A stretch of 64,000 bases of DNA from Acutalibacter sp. 1XD8-33 (GCF_003612555.1 NZ_RAZF01000013.1:1-64000); one strand, 5' to 3'. Positions 33,031 through 42,090 are shown, numbered from the stretch's first letter. Numbers and translations are program-made. The notes: generated by a model from the letters alone, not told the origin.

Positions 33031-33657
33031 CTATATATCCTGATGCAAGAGCTCCTGGAGAACCGCTCCTAGCTCCTGGGGGGCCTGAACGTTCACCTCA
33101 TGCCCAGCCCGGGGGATCAGGCGTAGCTGGCTCTTTGGCAGGAGACGGGCCAGCTCCCGGGCCGCCCCCAGGTTGGCCCGGTCCTTTTCCCCGCAGATCA
33201 CCAGCGCCGGGCAGGAGACCTCTCCCAGCCGGTCGCGAAAATTCAGAGAGGCCATAGAGCCGCAGAGGCGAACCACATCGACCTTGGCCAGGCCCATGGG
33301 TTCAAAGGCTTTGGCAGGCATCAGCCGGAAAAGGGTGTTCTGAAGGGCCAGCAGCTTTTTTGGCATGTCAAATTGCGGAGCGATCAGCGCCAGAGAGGAT
33401 AGTCGGTCTCCGTGCTCAATGGCATACTGCAAGGCCAGCACCCCGCCCAGGGACAGGCCGCAGAGGACAAACCGGCCGGGCACACCGTCCAGATACCCAC
33501 AGAGGGCGCGGTAGAGCCTGGGATAGTCCAGGGGGCCGTCTGTAGGCAGCTGAAAGATCTGGGGGCAGAGGGTCTCCCCGCCGTCCAGCTCCCTCAGCAC
33601 ATCCCGCCAGCTGTCCGCCGTCTGGCCCAGGCCGTGAAGGAGCACCATCCGGGTCAT
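33031..33657 (-). CDS. Alpha/beta-fold hydrolase
   Basis: 208 residues. LLHGLGQTADSW (oxyanion HG, residues 6-17), nucleophile elbow LCGLSLGGVLAL with the catalytic Ser near 70, the acid in VICGEKDRANLG and the His in AGHEVN (near 190) make a complete triad. The substrate is unknown; the small cap suggests a short ester or acyl thioester. Its start overlaps the stop of the next upstream hydrolase gene, so the pair is cotranscribed. Confidence 0.9.
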   Translation of the reverse strand: MTRMVLLHGLGQTADSWRDVLRELDGGETLCPQIFQLPTDGPLDYPRLYRALCGYLDGVPGRFVLCGLSLGGVLALQYAIEHGDRLSSLALIAPQFDMPKKLLALQNTLFRLMPAKAFEPMGLAKVDVVRLCGSMASLNFRDRLGEVSCPALVICGEKDRANLGAARELARLLPKSQLRLIPRAGHEVNVQAPQELGAVLQELLHQDI

Positions 33658-34577
33658 GCTAGCCTCTCCTTCAGCCAGCCCAGCACATCCTGATAGGCCT
33701 CCTCCTTGCCGATCTCGTTAAGGACCTCGTGACGCATTCCGGGATAGAGCTTTAGCTGTACATCCTGGATCCCGGCGTCTCGGAGCCAGCCTGCCACCTC
33801 CTGGGGCCCCGCGCCGTAATTGCCCACCGGGTCCTGGTCCCCTGCGATGAGGAAAACCGGCAGGCCCTTGGGCGCTTTCTGGGCCCACTGGGGAGAGGAG
33901 ATCTCTGAAAGCCCGGTGAACAGATCCCGATATCCGGCGGCGGTAAAGGGGAAATTGCTGAGAGGGTCCGCCTCGAAAGCCCGGCAGACCTTTTCGTCCC
34001 GGGAGAGCCAGGCGGAGGCGTTCACCGGGTTTTCAATACGGCTGTTGTAGGAGGCTGTGGCCAGGGTGTTGAGCTTTTTTCCGGTGGAGCGAGGCCCCAT
34101 CATCTTTGCCTGAAAGACGGCAAGGGCTTTTCCGGGGGCTACACCTGGATTTTTTCCCATAGTACCGCAGAGCACACAGCCGGAAAGCTCTTCTCCATAG
34201 CGGATCAGGTAGGAGCGGGCCAGAAAGGACCCCATACTGTGGCCCATGAGGAACAGGGGCAGGCCGGGAAACTCCTTCTTGGCCTGGTCCATCAGGGAGT
34301 GCAGGTCCCGGACCACGCACTCCCAGCCGTCTTTGTCGGCGAAATGCCCCTTGATCTGGGCAGAGCGACCGTGGCCCGCGTGGTCGTTCATGTAGACGGC
34401 GAAGCCGTTCTCCGCCAGAAACCGGGCGAAATGGTCATAGCGGCCGCTGTGTTCCGCCATGCCATGGGCAATCATGAGCACCGCGTTGACGGGGCCGCTG
34501 CTGGTCCAGCTGCGGGAAAAAATCTGTCCCCAGCCGCTGTTGGCTGGACGGAACCATTCGTGAACAGAAACTGACAT
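33654..34577 (-). CDS. Alpha/beta hydrolase of the lysophospholipase/monoacylglycerol lipase type
   Basis: 307 residues. LMIAHGMAEHSGRYDHFARFL (residues 38-58) with the HGxxEHxxRY motif, FLMGHSMGSFLARSYL with the nucleophile Ser near 118, LIAGDQDPVGNYG (acid) and GMRHEVLNEIG (His) match Hydrolase_4/PldB-like enzymes that cleave monoacylglycerols or lysophospholipids. It lies four bases over the following hydrolase gene and 27 bp after an Eis-like acetyltransferase gene, suggesting a three-gene operon. Confidence 0.92.
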   Translation of the reverse strand: MSVSVHEWFRPANSGWGQIFSRSWTSSGPVNAVLMIAHGMAEHSGRYDHFARFLAENGFAVYMNDHAGHGRSAQIKGHFADKDGWECVVRDLHSLMDQAKKEFPGLPLFLMGHSMGSFLARSYLIRYGEELSGCVLCGTMGKNPGVAPGKALAVFQAKMMGPRSTGKKLNTLATASYNSRIENPVNASAWLSRDEKVCRAFEADPLSNFPFTAAGYRDLFTGLSEISSPQWAQKAPKGLPVFLIAGDQDPVGNYGAGPQEVAGWLRDAGIQDVQLKLYPGMRHEVLNEIGKEEAYQDVLGWLKERLA

Positions 34578-34604
34578 AGAGATACCTCCTTGAAAAAACA
34601 GAGT

Positions 34605-35804
34605 TTAGAACAGGTCTAGGATATGACAGGGCTTCCGGTAGAAAACCTGGTCCAGGTCTGCGGCGGGGGTGTGGACCACAATGTCCGGGGTCATGGCAAT
34701 GGAAGAGGTGTCCCGGGCCCCGCCCAGCAGCACCGCCAGATTGCCCACGTCCAGGGTGACGTCTGGCTCGGCCGCAGTCCGCTCCACCTGATTTTCCTCC
34801 CCCGGCATAAAGGAGAGGGAGAAAGTGGCGTTGTTCTCTGACAGGATGGGGTCGGTGGTTTGAATGTTCAGGCGGCCTTGTCCCCGGCACTTGCAGAGCC
34901 TCAGAAGCGTTTCGGCGTTGACCGCCCGGGCCATGCCATTGAGCACTGGTTTGTAATTGATATCAGAGAGTTCGGGAAGCAGAGCGGTCAAGTCTATGTG
35001 GCTGGGTACCACAAAGTGGATCTCCCGGAAATTGGCCAGGAAGGCATGATGTACAAAATTCAGCAGTCCGGTCAAAGCCTGGGCGTTGGTGAAGAGCAGG
35101 GCGTTTTTCATGGCAAACTCGGGGACGCAGTGGAGAGCCTCCCCCTTGCGGGCGCACACCAGGAAGCCGCCGGGCACACCGGAGCTGTCTGACCAGAGGA
35201 AAGTCCAACGCTTTTGCGTGAGAGGATCTTTTTCCGTCAGTTCCTTGTCAAAGACATTCCGCAGGCAAGAAAAGTTTGTATCACCATACATTTGATTGTA
35301 GACGTCCAGAAGAGGGCTAAGGTCATCTCCGGGAAGAAGCTGGCGCACGGAGCCTCCAGCCTGAGGCAGGCGCTTTAGATCCTCCAGGTTTACGGTCCAC
35401 CGAAGGGTTTGGCTGGCAGGAGCATAGCCAAACTGCCGGTAATAGGCTGTGCTGAACGGATACAGATGGGAGAGGGCATAGCCTCCGTCATATAGGTCCC
35501 GGAGGGAGGCCTCCATGCAGGCCCGGATGGCCCCACCCCGGCGGTAGGAGGGCAGCGTGGCCACACCGCCGACTCCGCCCATTTTCAGGATATGCCCGTC
35601 AAAGCGGACCTGTTTCTTGTTCATGACCAGGGAGGCGGCAGGGGGCTCGCCCTCCTGGAGGAACGCGCCGTAGAGGTCCGCCAGGGGATCGGTCTGGGCT
35701 AATTTTTCCCGCTCCTTCTTCCAGTCAAACTCGCTTTCAAAGGCCACGGCCATATTCAGCTCTGCCCGCCAGAACTCATCAGGGCGAAGTTTTCGTGCAA
35801 ACAT
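34605..35804 (-). CDS. Eis-like GNAT acetyltransferase with SCP2-type C-terminal domain
   Basis: 399 residues, as in the Eis family. A first GNAT domain (1-145: KMGGVGGVATLPSYRRGGAIRACM holds the acetyl-CoA loop), a second GNAT-like domain (about 150-290) and a sterol-carrier-like C-terminal domain (about 295-399: LNIQTTDPILSENNATFSLSF) ending in a C-terminal Phe, whose carboxylate is catalytic in Eis enzymes. Relatives acetylate amines on aminoglycosides, peptides or polyamines; the substrate here is unknown. Confidence 0.9.
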   Translation of the reverse strand: MFARKLRPDEFWRAELNMAVAFESEFDWKKEREKLAQTDPLADLYGAFLQEGEPPAASLVMNKKQVRFDGHILKMGGVGGVATLPSYRRGGAIRACMEASLRDLYDGGYALSHLYPFSTAYYRQFGYAPASQTLRWTVNLEDLKRLPQAGGSVRQLLPGDDLSPLLDVYNQMYGDTNFSCLRNVFDKELTEKDPLTQKRWTFLWSDSSGVPGGFLVCARKGEALHCVPEFAMKNALLFTNAQALTGLLNFVHHAFLANFREIHFVVPSHIDLTALLPELSDINYKPVLNGMARAVNAETLLRLCKCRGQGRLNIQTTDPILSENNATFSLSFMPGEENQVERTAAEPDVTLDVGNLAVLLGGARDTSSIAMTPDIVVHTPAADLDQVFYRKPCHILDLF

Positions 35805-35900
35805 AGGGGGTCCTCCTCATGATAGGAATATTCTGTTCATGGTATACCATGAATTTGAAAAACTGTCAAGAGGAGGGAAAGGAGGGACGCGAAATAGAGA

Positions 35901-35935
35901 AGCCCCAGCCGCTCTTTCGAGGACGGGGCTTTTTG
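35901..35935 (+). terminator. Terminator-like hairpin between the acetyltransferase and M28 genes
   Basis: AGCCCC (35901-35906) and GGGGCT (35925-35930) with weaker internal pairing, followed by TTTTG on the plus strand. It could stop antisense transcription or act for the minus-strand M28 transcript; no plus-strand gene precedes it. Confidence 0.4.
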
Positions 35936-35941
35936 TGAAAG

Positions 35942-37219
35942 CTACTTATTTTCTTCCGCTTCCGCCAGTTCTTTCTTGTAGAGGTATTTCTCCACTTCTT
36001 CCACCATATTCTGAGGCACCTCCCGCTTTACCGGGAAAGCTGTAGCGTTGACCATATCCCTGGAGAAGGCCAGCACATACCGGGCGGTTTTCTCCAGAGC
36101 TTCGGGAGAGAGGAAGGAGAGGGTGTCAAAGCGGTTATGAATGTGGGCGGCACCGGGAGCGCCGAACCGGCAGAAGTTCACTGCGGGCACGCCGCTGTCG
36201 GCAAAGGGGATGGAGTCGCTGGAATAGATCCCCTGCTTCACTTCGGTGGAGTATCCCTGTACTTTGGTGGAGTACTGGATATAGTTCACCAGGCTCTCTT
36301 CGGCAGTAACACTGATGGTCTCCCGGCCCAGCACCGGGCCGCCCACGTCGGTGTTAATCATCAGCAGGTGGTCCTTCAGTTCATCCTTGTGGGCCTTAAC
36401 GAAAGCCCAGCTGCCCTCCAGACCGATTTCCTCCGAGCCGTACCACATGAATTTCACTGTGCGCTTGGGCGGGTTCTCCTTGAACCAGCGGAGGACCTCC
36501 ATGTTAATGACGGAACCGGCACCATTGTCATATACGCCTTTGGAGAAATCCACAGAATCATAATGGGCGCCAAAGGAGATGATCTCATCCGGCTTTTCCG
36601 TGCCCTCAATGACAGCGACCACGTTGTGGGAGATACGTTCCACGGTCTCGTTTTTCAGCACCAGCCGGGCTTTGCTGGCCCCGCGCTTTACCATGTCAAA
36701 GGCGTCCAGCACCCGGGTGTTTACCATGGGCACATTGCCGAAGGCCCGCAAAGTGCGGCGGAGTTTCCGGGTAGAAAGGTCCGTGCCCTCCCGATCGTCC
36801 CGCAGGTCGCCCTCCATAGTGACGATGCCCGCTACCTCGGCTTTTATCAGCTTGCGAAACAGCGGCAGGCGCAGAAAACCATTGATCAGCACGATCTTCC
36901 CGGCAGCGTTGCTAAGGTCTACGTCGTTGCCGGCTTCCACATAGAGGAACTCAGCCTCCAAGCCGCCCTGATAGGTGTTTTTTGCGCATTTGTAGCCGGT
37001 CACCGGGTACTCCTGACGATAGGGCTCCAGGATTTCCAGTGTGGCGGTTTCTATGTCTGCGTCCTCGATCTCAAAGCTCTCCAGCTCTGCCGGCACGCCG
37101 ATGGCTTCGCACTCGGCCTTGAGGATTTCAGCGGCTTTTAGTTCCTCAGGGGAACCGGCCGTTCGGGTAAACCCGATTTTTTCCAGGAGCTCCATGGCTC
37201 TCTTGCCCGATACTTCCAT
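35942..37219 (-). CDS. M28-family zinc aminopeptidase
   Basis: 425 residues from ATG 37219, eight bases after AAGGA; an ATG at 37225 is possible. The di-zinc ligands are readable: His and Asp in SFGAHYDSVDFS, Asp in VYDNGAGSVIN, Glu-Glu in WYGSEEIGLEGS, Asp in NTDVGGP and His in AAHIHNRFDT. A PA-like insert (about 100-170: VLINGFLRLPLFRKLIKAEV) precedes the metal sites. No signal peptide, so it probably trims peptides in the cytoplasm. The longer frame upstream runs into intergenic repeat copy 8 and is not coding. Confidence 0.9.
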   Translation of the reverse strand: MEVSGKRAMELLEKIGFTRTAGSPEELKAAEILKAECEAIGVPAELESFEIEDADIETATLEILEPYRQEYPVTGYKCAKNTYQGGLEAEFLYVEAGNDVDLSNAAGKIVLINGFLRLPLFRKLIKAEVAGIVTMEGDLRDDREGTDLSTRKLRRTLRAFGNVPMVNTRVLDAFDMVKRGASKARLVLKNETVERISHNVVAVIEGTEKPDEIISFGAHYDSVDFSKGVYDNGAGSVINMEVLRWFKENPPKRTVKFMWYGSEEIGLEGSWAFVKAHKDELKDHLLMINTDVGGPVLGRETISVTAEESLVNYIQYSTKVQGYSTEVKQGIYSSDSIPFADSGVPAVNFCRFGAPGAAHIHNRFDTLSFLSPEALEKTARYVLAFSRDMVNATAFPVKREVPQNMVEEVEKYLYKKELAEAEENK

Positions 37220-37261
37220 TGTCATTTCCTTCTTTTGTTTTTTATTATTTGAGTGTTTTTG

Positions 37262-37774
37262 TAGGAATACTATGTGGCCTCCACCGCAAAGGGCGCGGCT
37301 ACGGCAAGGTCGTGGAGCGCTGCTCCACACTTCGCCAGGGGTTACGCCACCCCTGGACCCGGCAATGTGCTCGGCTTTAGCGCACTCAGCTAACCAGCGT
37401 AAAAGTTTTGTCGTCTCACCTGCCGGTTCGGTCAGCGCTTGACGGTCCCCACCGGGGACCAGCACCCCCACACGACGACCAGCTGTAAACTTGGCGTTGC
37501 CAAGTTTTGACCAGCTGGACCGGTCGATGTTGTTAACTGTAACATTCCAAGCTAACCAGGATAAAAGTTTCGTAGACTTCGTTTTACGAAGTCTTACCTT
37601 TCTCAAAGGTGGCAAGGGTGTGGGGTGAGCGTCTGCCAGTGGCAGACATGCTGCGAACCGACCGAGGCGGCAGCCGAGACCAGAGTCCCACGGCCTTGCC
37701 GGAATGCGCGGCAGACTTGGCTTTGCGAAGTCTGCCGCGCATGGAGGCCACACCGTATTACTCCCCAAAACGTC
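37262..37774. repeat. Modular intergenic repeat, copy 8: a 510-bp unit with inverted ends
   Basis: Fills the gap between M28 and cysS. The left end (GGCCTCCACCGCAAAGGGCG then GGCAAGGTCGTGG) is an inverted version of the right end (CCACGGCCTTGCCGGAATGC then CGCATGGAGGCC). Between them are blocks in both orientations: CCAGGGGTTACGCCACCCCTGG, CCGGCAATGTGCTCGGC, the hairpin GGTCCCCACCGGGGACC, the hairpin AACTTGGCGTTGCCAAGTT, GACCAGCTGGACCGGTC, AGACTTCGTTTTACGAAGTCT and GTCTGCCAGTGGCAGAC. It ends one base before the cysS stop. Confidence 0.8.
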
Positions 37775-39193
37775 TTACCCCTCCAGGCGCCACTCCGTGC
37801 CCTGGGGCGTATCCTTCAGCACCACATGCTTCGCGGCCAGCTCATCCCGGATGGCGTCCGCCGTGGCCCAGTCCCTGGCCTTCTTCGCCTCCGCCCGCTT
37901 TTCGATCAGCGCCTGGATCTCCGCCGCCAGCTCCGAGGCAACTTCCTCTCTGGCGGGCTGGGCAAGCCGGTCCGCCGCGCCCAGCAGATCCAAAGACAGC
38001 ACTTGGTCGAAGTCGAGGATTAAGAAGCGCTTGCCGGCGTCGCTCAGGTCGGATTTCAGCATGTCGTATACGACGGTCAATGCCTGGGAGGTGTTCAAAT
38101 CATTGGCCAGCGCGGCCTTGAACTTTTCCTGCCAGGGTTTTGCCGCCTCCAGGTCGGGTTCGCCGTCTTTCCCCAGGGCAGCGATCCGGGCCGTCAGTTT
38201 TTGATAGGCGCTGACGGCGTTGTCCAGGCTTTCAAAGGAGAACACCAAGGGCTTGCGGTAATGAGACTGCAAGCAGAACAACCGGTAGCAGAGGGGATCG
38301 TAGCCCTTCTCTTCCAACAGGGAGACGGTCAGCTTGGCCCCCTTGGATTTGCTGATCTTCCCGCTGGCGTCTGTCAGATGCAGAATGTGGAACCAGTGAG
38401 CGCACCAGGGATGGCCCAGATAGGCTTCGCTCTGGGCAATCTCATTGGTGTGGTGGGGAAAGGCGTTGTCAATACCTCCGCAGTGAATGTCCAGATATTC
38501 TCCCAAGTGCTTCACACTGATGGCAGAGCACTCAATATGCCAGCCAGGATAGCCAAGGCCCCAGGGACTCTCCCACTTTAGCTCCTGGTCCTCAAACTTG
38601 GACTTGGTAAACCACAGCACAAAGTCCGTCTTATTGCGCTTGTTTTCGTCCGACTCCACCCCTTCCCGCACGCCAACCGCCAGGTCCTCGGCGTTCTGGT
38701 TGCCAAACACATAGTAGGTTTCCAGCCTGGAGGTGTCAAAGTAGACGTTACCTCCGGCCTGGTAGGCGAAGCCTTTCTCCAGCAAGGCTGAAACCATCTC
38801 AATGAAATCGCTGATGCAGCCAGTGGCCGGGACCACGATGTCCGGGCGGCGGATATTCAGTTTCTGGCAGTCGGCAAAAAAGGCCTCGGTATAAAAAGCG
38901 GCCAGCTCCAGCACAGATTTATGTTCCCGCTTAGCCCCTTTCAGCATTTTATCCTCACCGGTGTCCGCGTCAGAAGTGAGGTGGCCCACATCGGTAATGT
39001 TCATGGCCCGGTCCACCTGATAGCCCTCGTAGCGCAGGGCTTTTTCCAGCACATCCTCCATCAGATAAGACCGCAGATTGCCGATATGGGCATAGCCGTA
39101 TACCGTAGGGCCGCAAGTGTACATTTTAATGATGCCGGGCTGGTGAGGGATGACTTCCTCCTTCTTCATGGTGAGCGTATTGGTTAACTGCAT
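37775..39193 (-). CDS. cysS: Cysteinyl-tRNA synthetase
   Basis: 472 residues, class I synthetase. The HIGH-type signature is YGYAHIGNLRSYLMEDVLEK (residues 33-52) and the KMSKS-type signature is GKISKSKGAKL (about 268-278). Zinc ligands include the Cys in TCGPTVYGY (Cys27) and ECSAISVKHLGEYLDIHCGG, HTNEIAQSE. It charges tRNA-Cys in the cytoplasm. It begins 26 bp after cysE, in the common cysE-cysS order. The C-terminus ends at the border of repeat copy 8. Confidence 0.97.
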   Translation of the reverse strand: MQLTNTLTMKKEEVIPHQPGIIKMYTCGPTVYGYAHIGNLRSYLMEDVLEKALRYEGYQVDRAMNITDVGHLTSDADTGEDKMLKGAKREHKSVLELAAFYTEAFFADCQKLNIRRPDIVVPATGCISDFIEMVSALLEKGFAYQAGGNVYFDTSRLETYYVFGNQNAEDLAVGVREGVESDENKRNKTDFVLWFTKSKFEDQELKWESPWGLGYPGWHIECSAISVKHLGEYLDIHCGGIDNAFPHHTNEIAQSEAYLGHPWCAHWFHILHLTDASGKISKSKGAKLTVSLLEEKGYDPLCYRLFCLQSHYRKPLVFSFESLDNAVSAYQKLTARIAALGKDGEPDLEAAKPWQEKFKAALANDLNTSQALTVVYDMLKSDLSDAGKRFLILDFDQVLSLDLLGAADRLAQPAREEVASELAAEIQALIEKRAEAKKARDWATADAIRDELAAKHVVLKDTPQGTEWRLEG

Positions 39194-39219
39194 GGTTTTC
39201 GCCTTTCTGTTGTTTGAAT

Positions 39220-39900
39220 TTAAGGATGGAGGTCCGCGCTTCCCTTCATGTCCTCTACCTTTTTTTCCAGCCGTTCCAGCTCTCCCCGCAGGCGGCAGAG
39301 CTCAATGGAAACCGGGTCGGCCACATGAATCTGGTCCAGCTTCCGGCTGGGAGGCAGAGCGTCGGAAACCTCGGGAACTTTGTGGCCGTCGATGCGCACC
39401 ACCCGGGCGGGCACGCCCACAGCGGTAGCCCCCCGGGGGACGGCGTCCAGCACCACGGCCCCTGCGGCCACCCGGGCGTTGTCGCCCACGGTAAAGGGGC
39501 CCAGAACTTTGGCCCCGGCGCCCACCAGTACGTTATTGCCCAGCGTGGGATGGCGCTTGCCCTGGTCCTTGCCGGTGCCGCCCAGGGTGACGTTCTGGTA
39601 GAGGGTACAGTTGTCGCCGATCTCCGTGGTTTCGCCGATGACCACGCCCATCCCGTGGTCAATAAACAGTCCCCGACCGATTTTTGCTCCTGGGTGGATC
39701 TCAATGCCCGTCCGCCGCCGGGCGCTTTGGGAAATGGCTCTCGCGATGAACTTCAGGCCGTGGCGGTGGAACCAGTTGGCCCGGCGGTAGGCACGCACGG
39801 CTTTGAAGCCTGAATATAGAAAATATACCTCCAGCCGGGAGCGGGCCGCTGGGTCCCGCTCCATCACGGCGTCGATATCTTCCCGCAGTTTCTGAAACAA
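39220..39900 (-). CDS. cysE: Serine O-acetyltransferase
   Basis: 226 residues from TTG 39900 (GAGGTGA seven bases upstream). N-terminal helices ([39 protein letters not shown]) precede a left-handed beta-helix of hexapeptide repeats ([56 protein letters not shown]). The catalytic His/Asp of [11 protein letters not shown] are present. It makes O-acetylserine from serine and acetyl-CoA for cysteine synthesis. A helical tail ([20 protein letters not shown]) is longer than in short clostridial forms. Operon with cysS. Confidence 0.94.
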   Translation of the reverse strand: MFQKLREDIDAVMERDPAARSRLEVYFLYSGFKAVRAYRRANWFHRHGLKFIARAISQSARRRTGIEIHPGAKIGRGLFIDHGMGVVIGETTEIGDNCTLYQNVTLGGTGKDQGKRHPTLGNNVLVGAGAKVLGPFTVGDNARVAAGAVVLDAVPRGATAVGVPARVVRIDGHKVPEVSDALPPSRKLDQIHVADPVSIELCRLRGELERLEKKVEDMKGSADLHP

Positions 39901-39984
39901 AGGCAGATCACCTCACGGTTGATGATGTGGATAGGGCAAGAGAATCTTGAATTTTCAGAAGAATTCCCTCATGGGGGACGTTCG

Positions 39985-40045
39985 GGCGGGCAGGCGCGGA
40001 AGCCCCCAGCTATGGGGACACCCGCGCCGCTCGTGCCTGCCATAT
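39985..40045 (-). promoter_or_regulatory. Long imperfect hairpin upstream of cysE
   Basis: In the 180-bp gap between prs and cysE, GGCAGGCGCGG and CCCC on the left pair with GGGG and CCGCGCC...CCTGCC on the right (39988-40042). It lacks recognisable T-box or SAM-riboswitch motifs by eye. It could be a leader structure of cysE-cysS or a terminator remnant for prs. Confidence 0.35.
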
Positions 40046-40080
40046 CCTATCCCCATCCTATGCGTGGGAGTTTTGAAATG

Positions 40081-41259
40081 TCAAAAGCTCAGCTGTTCAT
40101 GCTGGTATTTGCCGTGTTCCTCCCGGCGCCTTTCCAGTAGGGCGGTCATCTTTTCATGGGGATCGATCAGGCGGCTGATGGCCATGTCATGGTTCAACGC
40201 AGAGATGTAGTAGGAGATATATTTGGACATGTCCACCTCGTAGAACCAGGGGCGGTTCTTCAGCTCTTCCGTGCGGTAGGTGAGGTTGGTGCCGAATACC
40301 CCGTCCAGCATACCCTCCTGGTAAGCCTTGTCGAAAGCCTCCAGTCCCTTGGCAAAAATGGCGAAGGTGGCAAAGGCGAAGAAACGCCTGGCCCCCCGCT
40401 TTTTCACGTTGTAGGCAATGTCCAGCATGGATTCGCCGGAGGAGATGATGTCGTCCGCCACGAACACGTCCTTGCCGACCACGTCAGAGCCCAGATACTC
40501 GTGGGCCACAATAGGGTTGCGGCCGTCCACCATCCGGGAGTAGTCCCGGCGCTTGTAGAACATGCCCATCTCTACCTCCATCACAGAGGCATAGTACATG
40601 TTCCGGTCCAGAGCGCCCTCGTCCGGGCTGATAACCATGAAAGAATCCCGGTCTACCACCAGGTCTGGGAAGCTGCGGAACATCTTTTTCAGGACCTGAT
40701 AGGAGGGGCGAAGGTTGTCAAAGCCCATCAGAGGCACGGCATTCTGCACCCGGGGGTCGTGGGCGTCGAAGGTGACCACGTTTTCCACCCCCATGCGCTG
40801 GAGCTCCTGCAGAGCGAAAGCCCCGTCCAAGGATTCTCGGTAGTTCCGGCGGTGCTGGCGGCCGCCATACAGGGTGGGCATGATCACGCTGATGCGGTGG
40901 GGCTTGCCGCTGGCGGCCTGGATGATGCGCTTTAGGTTCTGGAAGTGGTCGTCGGGGGACATGTGGTTTTCCATGCCGAAATAGGGGTAGGTAAGGCTGT
41001 AATTGCCTACGTCTACCACAATGAACAGGTCGTAGCCCCGGACGGTTTGGCTGATGATTCCCTTGGCGTCGCCGGAGTTGAACCGGGGACAACTACTGTC
41101 CAGCCGGAAGGTATCCACCTCCATGCCGGCCTCCCTGGCCCAGCGGACTAAATGGGCGTCAATTTTCTCTGACAATTCCTCCGCGCCCTCCAAGGTGATG
41201 ATCCCCAAAGGCGCCACCCGGTTTTCCGGACTGAAAAAAAATTGTGCCGTCTGATCCAT
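40081..41259 (-). CDS. prs: Ribose-phosphate pyrophosphokinase (PRPP synthetase), long form
   Basis: 392 residues from ATG 41259 (GGGAGGG upstream; the longer frame has no site). It makes PRPP from ribose 5-phosphate and ATP. Landmarks are PTLYGGRQHRRNYRESLDGA (the flexible ATP loop with RQHRR), VENVVTFDAHDPRVQN, and the PRPP loop VFVADDIISSGESMLDIAYN (about 267-286). The family is usually about 315 residues; this one belongs to the longer clostridial branch with an extended C-terminus (FYEVDMSKYISYYISALNHD). A promoter about 260 bases upstream gives an unusually long leader. Confidence 0.92.
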   Translation of the reverse strand: MDQTAQFFFSPENRVAPLGIITLEGAEELSEKIDAHLVRWAREAGMEVDTFRLDSSCPRFNSGDAKGIISQTVRGYDLFIVVDVGNYSLTYPYFGMENHMSPDDHFQNLKRIIQAASGKPHRISVIMPTLYGGRQHRRNYRESLDGAFALQELQRMGVENVVTFDAHDPRVQNAVPLMGFDNLRPSYQVLKKMFRSFPDLVVDRDSFMVISPDEGALDRNMYYASVMEVEMGMFYKRRDYSRMVDGRNPIVAHEYLGSDVVGKDVFVADDIISSGESMLDIAYNVKKRGARRFFAFATFAIFAKGLEAFDKAYQEGMLDGVFGTNLTYRTEELKNRPWFYEVDMSKYISYYISALNHDMAISRLIDPHEKMTALLERRREEHGKYQHEQLSF

Positions 41260-41514
41260 AAATTTAGCCCTCCCTTTCTTCCAGCATGCAGCTGGAGCGG
41301 CGGGCGCGTCCTCTTGAATTCGCTGCCCGCAATATCTTTGACGGTTGAGACCCGTCGCCAGTGCCATAGCATAGGACAGGCAGAGTTTGCTCTGAATTTA
41401 GCGGAGCAAAACGAGAGCGCCGCGCGAAGGGAAAAGCGGAAGGATAGACCGCACTATGCAAACGTCTATCTCACGAAACGAGACCGCGTTCCCGCCTGGC
41501 GCGAGCTTGGCGTT
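41260..41514 (-). promoter_or_regulatory. Long untranslated leader of prs
   Basis: About 250 bases of RNA are predicted between the promoter at 41521-41549 and the prs start. A short hairpin TCTCGTTTCGTGAGA and several GC-rich stretches are visible, but I recognise no known riboswitch. A six-frame look shows no credible gene. It may control prs expression. Confidence 0.4.
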
Positions 41515-41520
41515 ATGTCC

Positions 41521-41549
41521 ATTATAGCATATGGGAATCTATTTGCCAA
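41521..41549 (-). promoter_or_regulatory. Sigma-A type promoter of prs
   Basis: On the minus strand TTGGCA (41549-41544), 17-bp spacer, TATAAT (41526-41521). Confidence 0.65.
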
Positions 41550-41734
41550 CCGGATTTTTTCCGTCACTGTGCTGAAATTGTACCCCATATTCTCTTTGAA
41601 ATCAAGGCGGAGCGAGAACCAAACCGGGATATTTCCGTAAAAAGCAGAAAATCTCCCGGACAAAAGCGGCCGGAAAAGGACAGGAATTTTCAGAGGAAAT
41701 ATGGTATGCTTTTTGAGAGTTTTATATGGGGGAA

Positions 41735-41920
41735 CGGCGCACAGGGCAGCTTGGCGACAAGCACATAGCTGGATGAGGACTTTGAGCTAAGATACCGCGC
41801 CTAGAGCTGGCTGGTTCCTGAATTAGGAAACTTTTTCTCTTGCAAAAAGTTTCCTCTTGGCACTACGTGCCAATTCACCTTCAAAAAATGCGCTTCTCAG
41901 GTGTTAAGTTCAAGGGTAAG
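41735..41920 (-). repeat. Composite repeat, B part (third copy, inverted)
   Basis: Shorter and diverged. It contains TAGAGCTGGCTGGTTCC, the hairpin GGAAACTTTTTC/AAAAAGTTTCC around TCTTGC, TTGGCACTACGTGCCAATTC and GCGCTTCTCAGGTGTTAA, which are the reverse complements of the blocks at 23.2-23.4 kb. Confidence 0.68.
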
Positions 41921-42090
41921 ACCGTGGAGCTCCGCTCCACACTACGCCACCTTTGAAAAGGTGGACGAAATTTTTACCCTGGTTAACCTTTATGCACTCA
42001 GCCAACCAGCGTAAAAGTTTCGCCAGCCTTTTCAAAGGCTGCAGGGCTTTCAGGGGTGGAACCCCTGAACCGCCGGAGGCCTGCGCAGCG
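41921..42090. repeat. Modular intergenic repeat, copy 9 (A part)
   Basis: GACCGTGGAGCTCCGCTCCAC, the hairpin CCACCTTTGAAAAGGTGG, CCCTGGTTAACC, GCACTCAGCCAACCAGCG, the hairpin GCCTTTTCAAAGGC, and AGGGGTGGAACCCCTGAACC with GCCGGAGGCC at the right. Lies between the B part and the transglutaminase-like gene; together they occupy most of the gene-free stretch 41740-42137. Confidence 0.75.

Noticed and set aside
37220-37768. N-terminal extension of the M28 peptidase frame
   Set aside because: The extension is translated from intergenic repeat copy 8; the true start has a ribosome-binding site at 37219/37225.
39919-40140. 73-codon plus-strand frame between cysE and prs
   Set aside because: It overlaps the leader hairpin and the prs 3' end, and has no ribosome-binding site.
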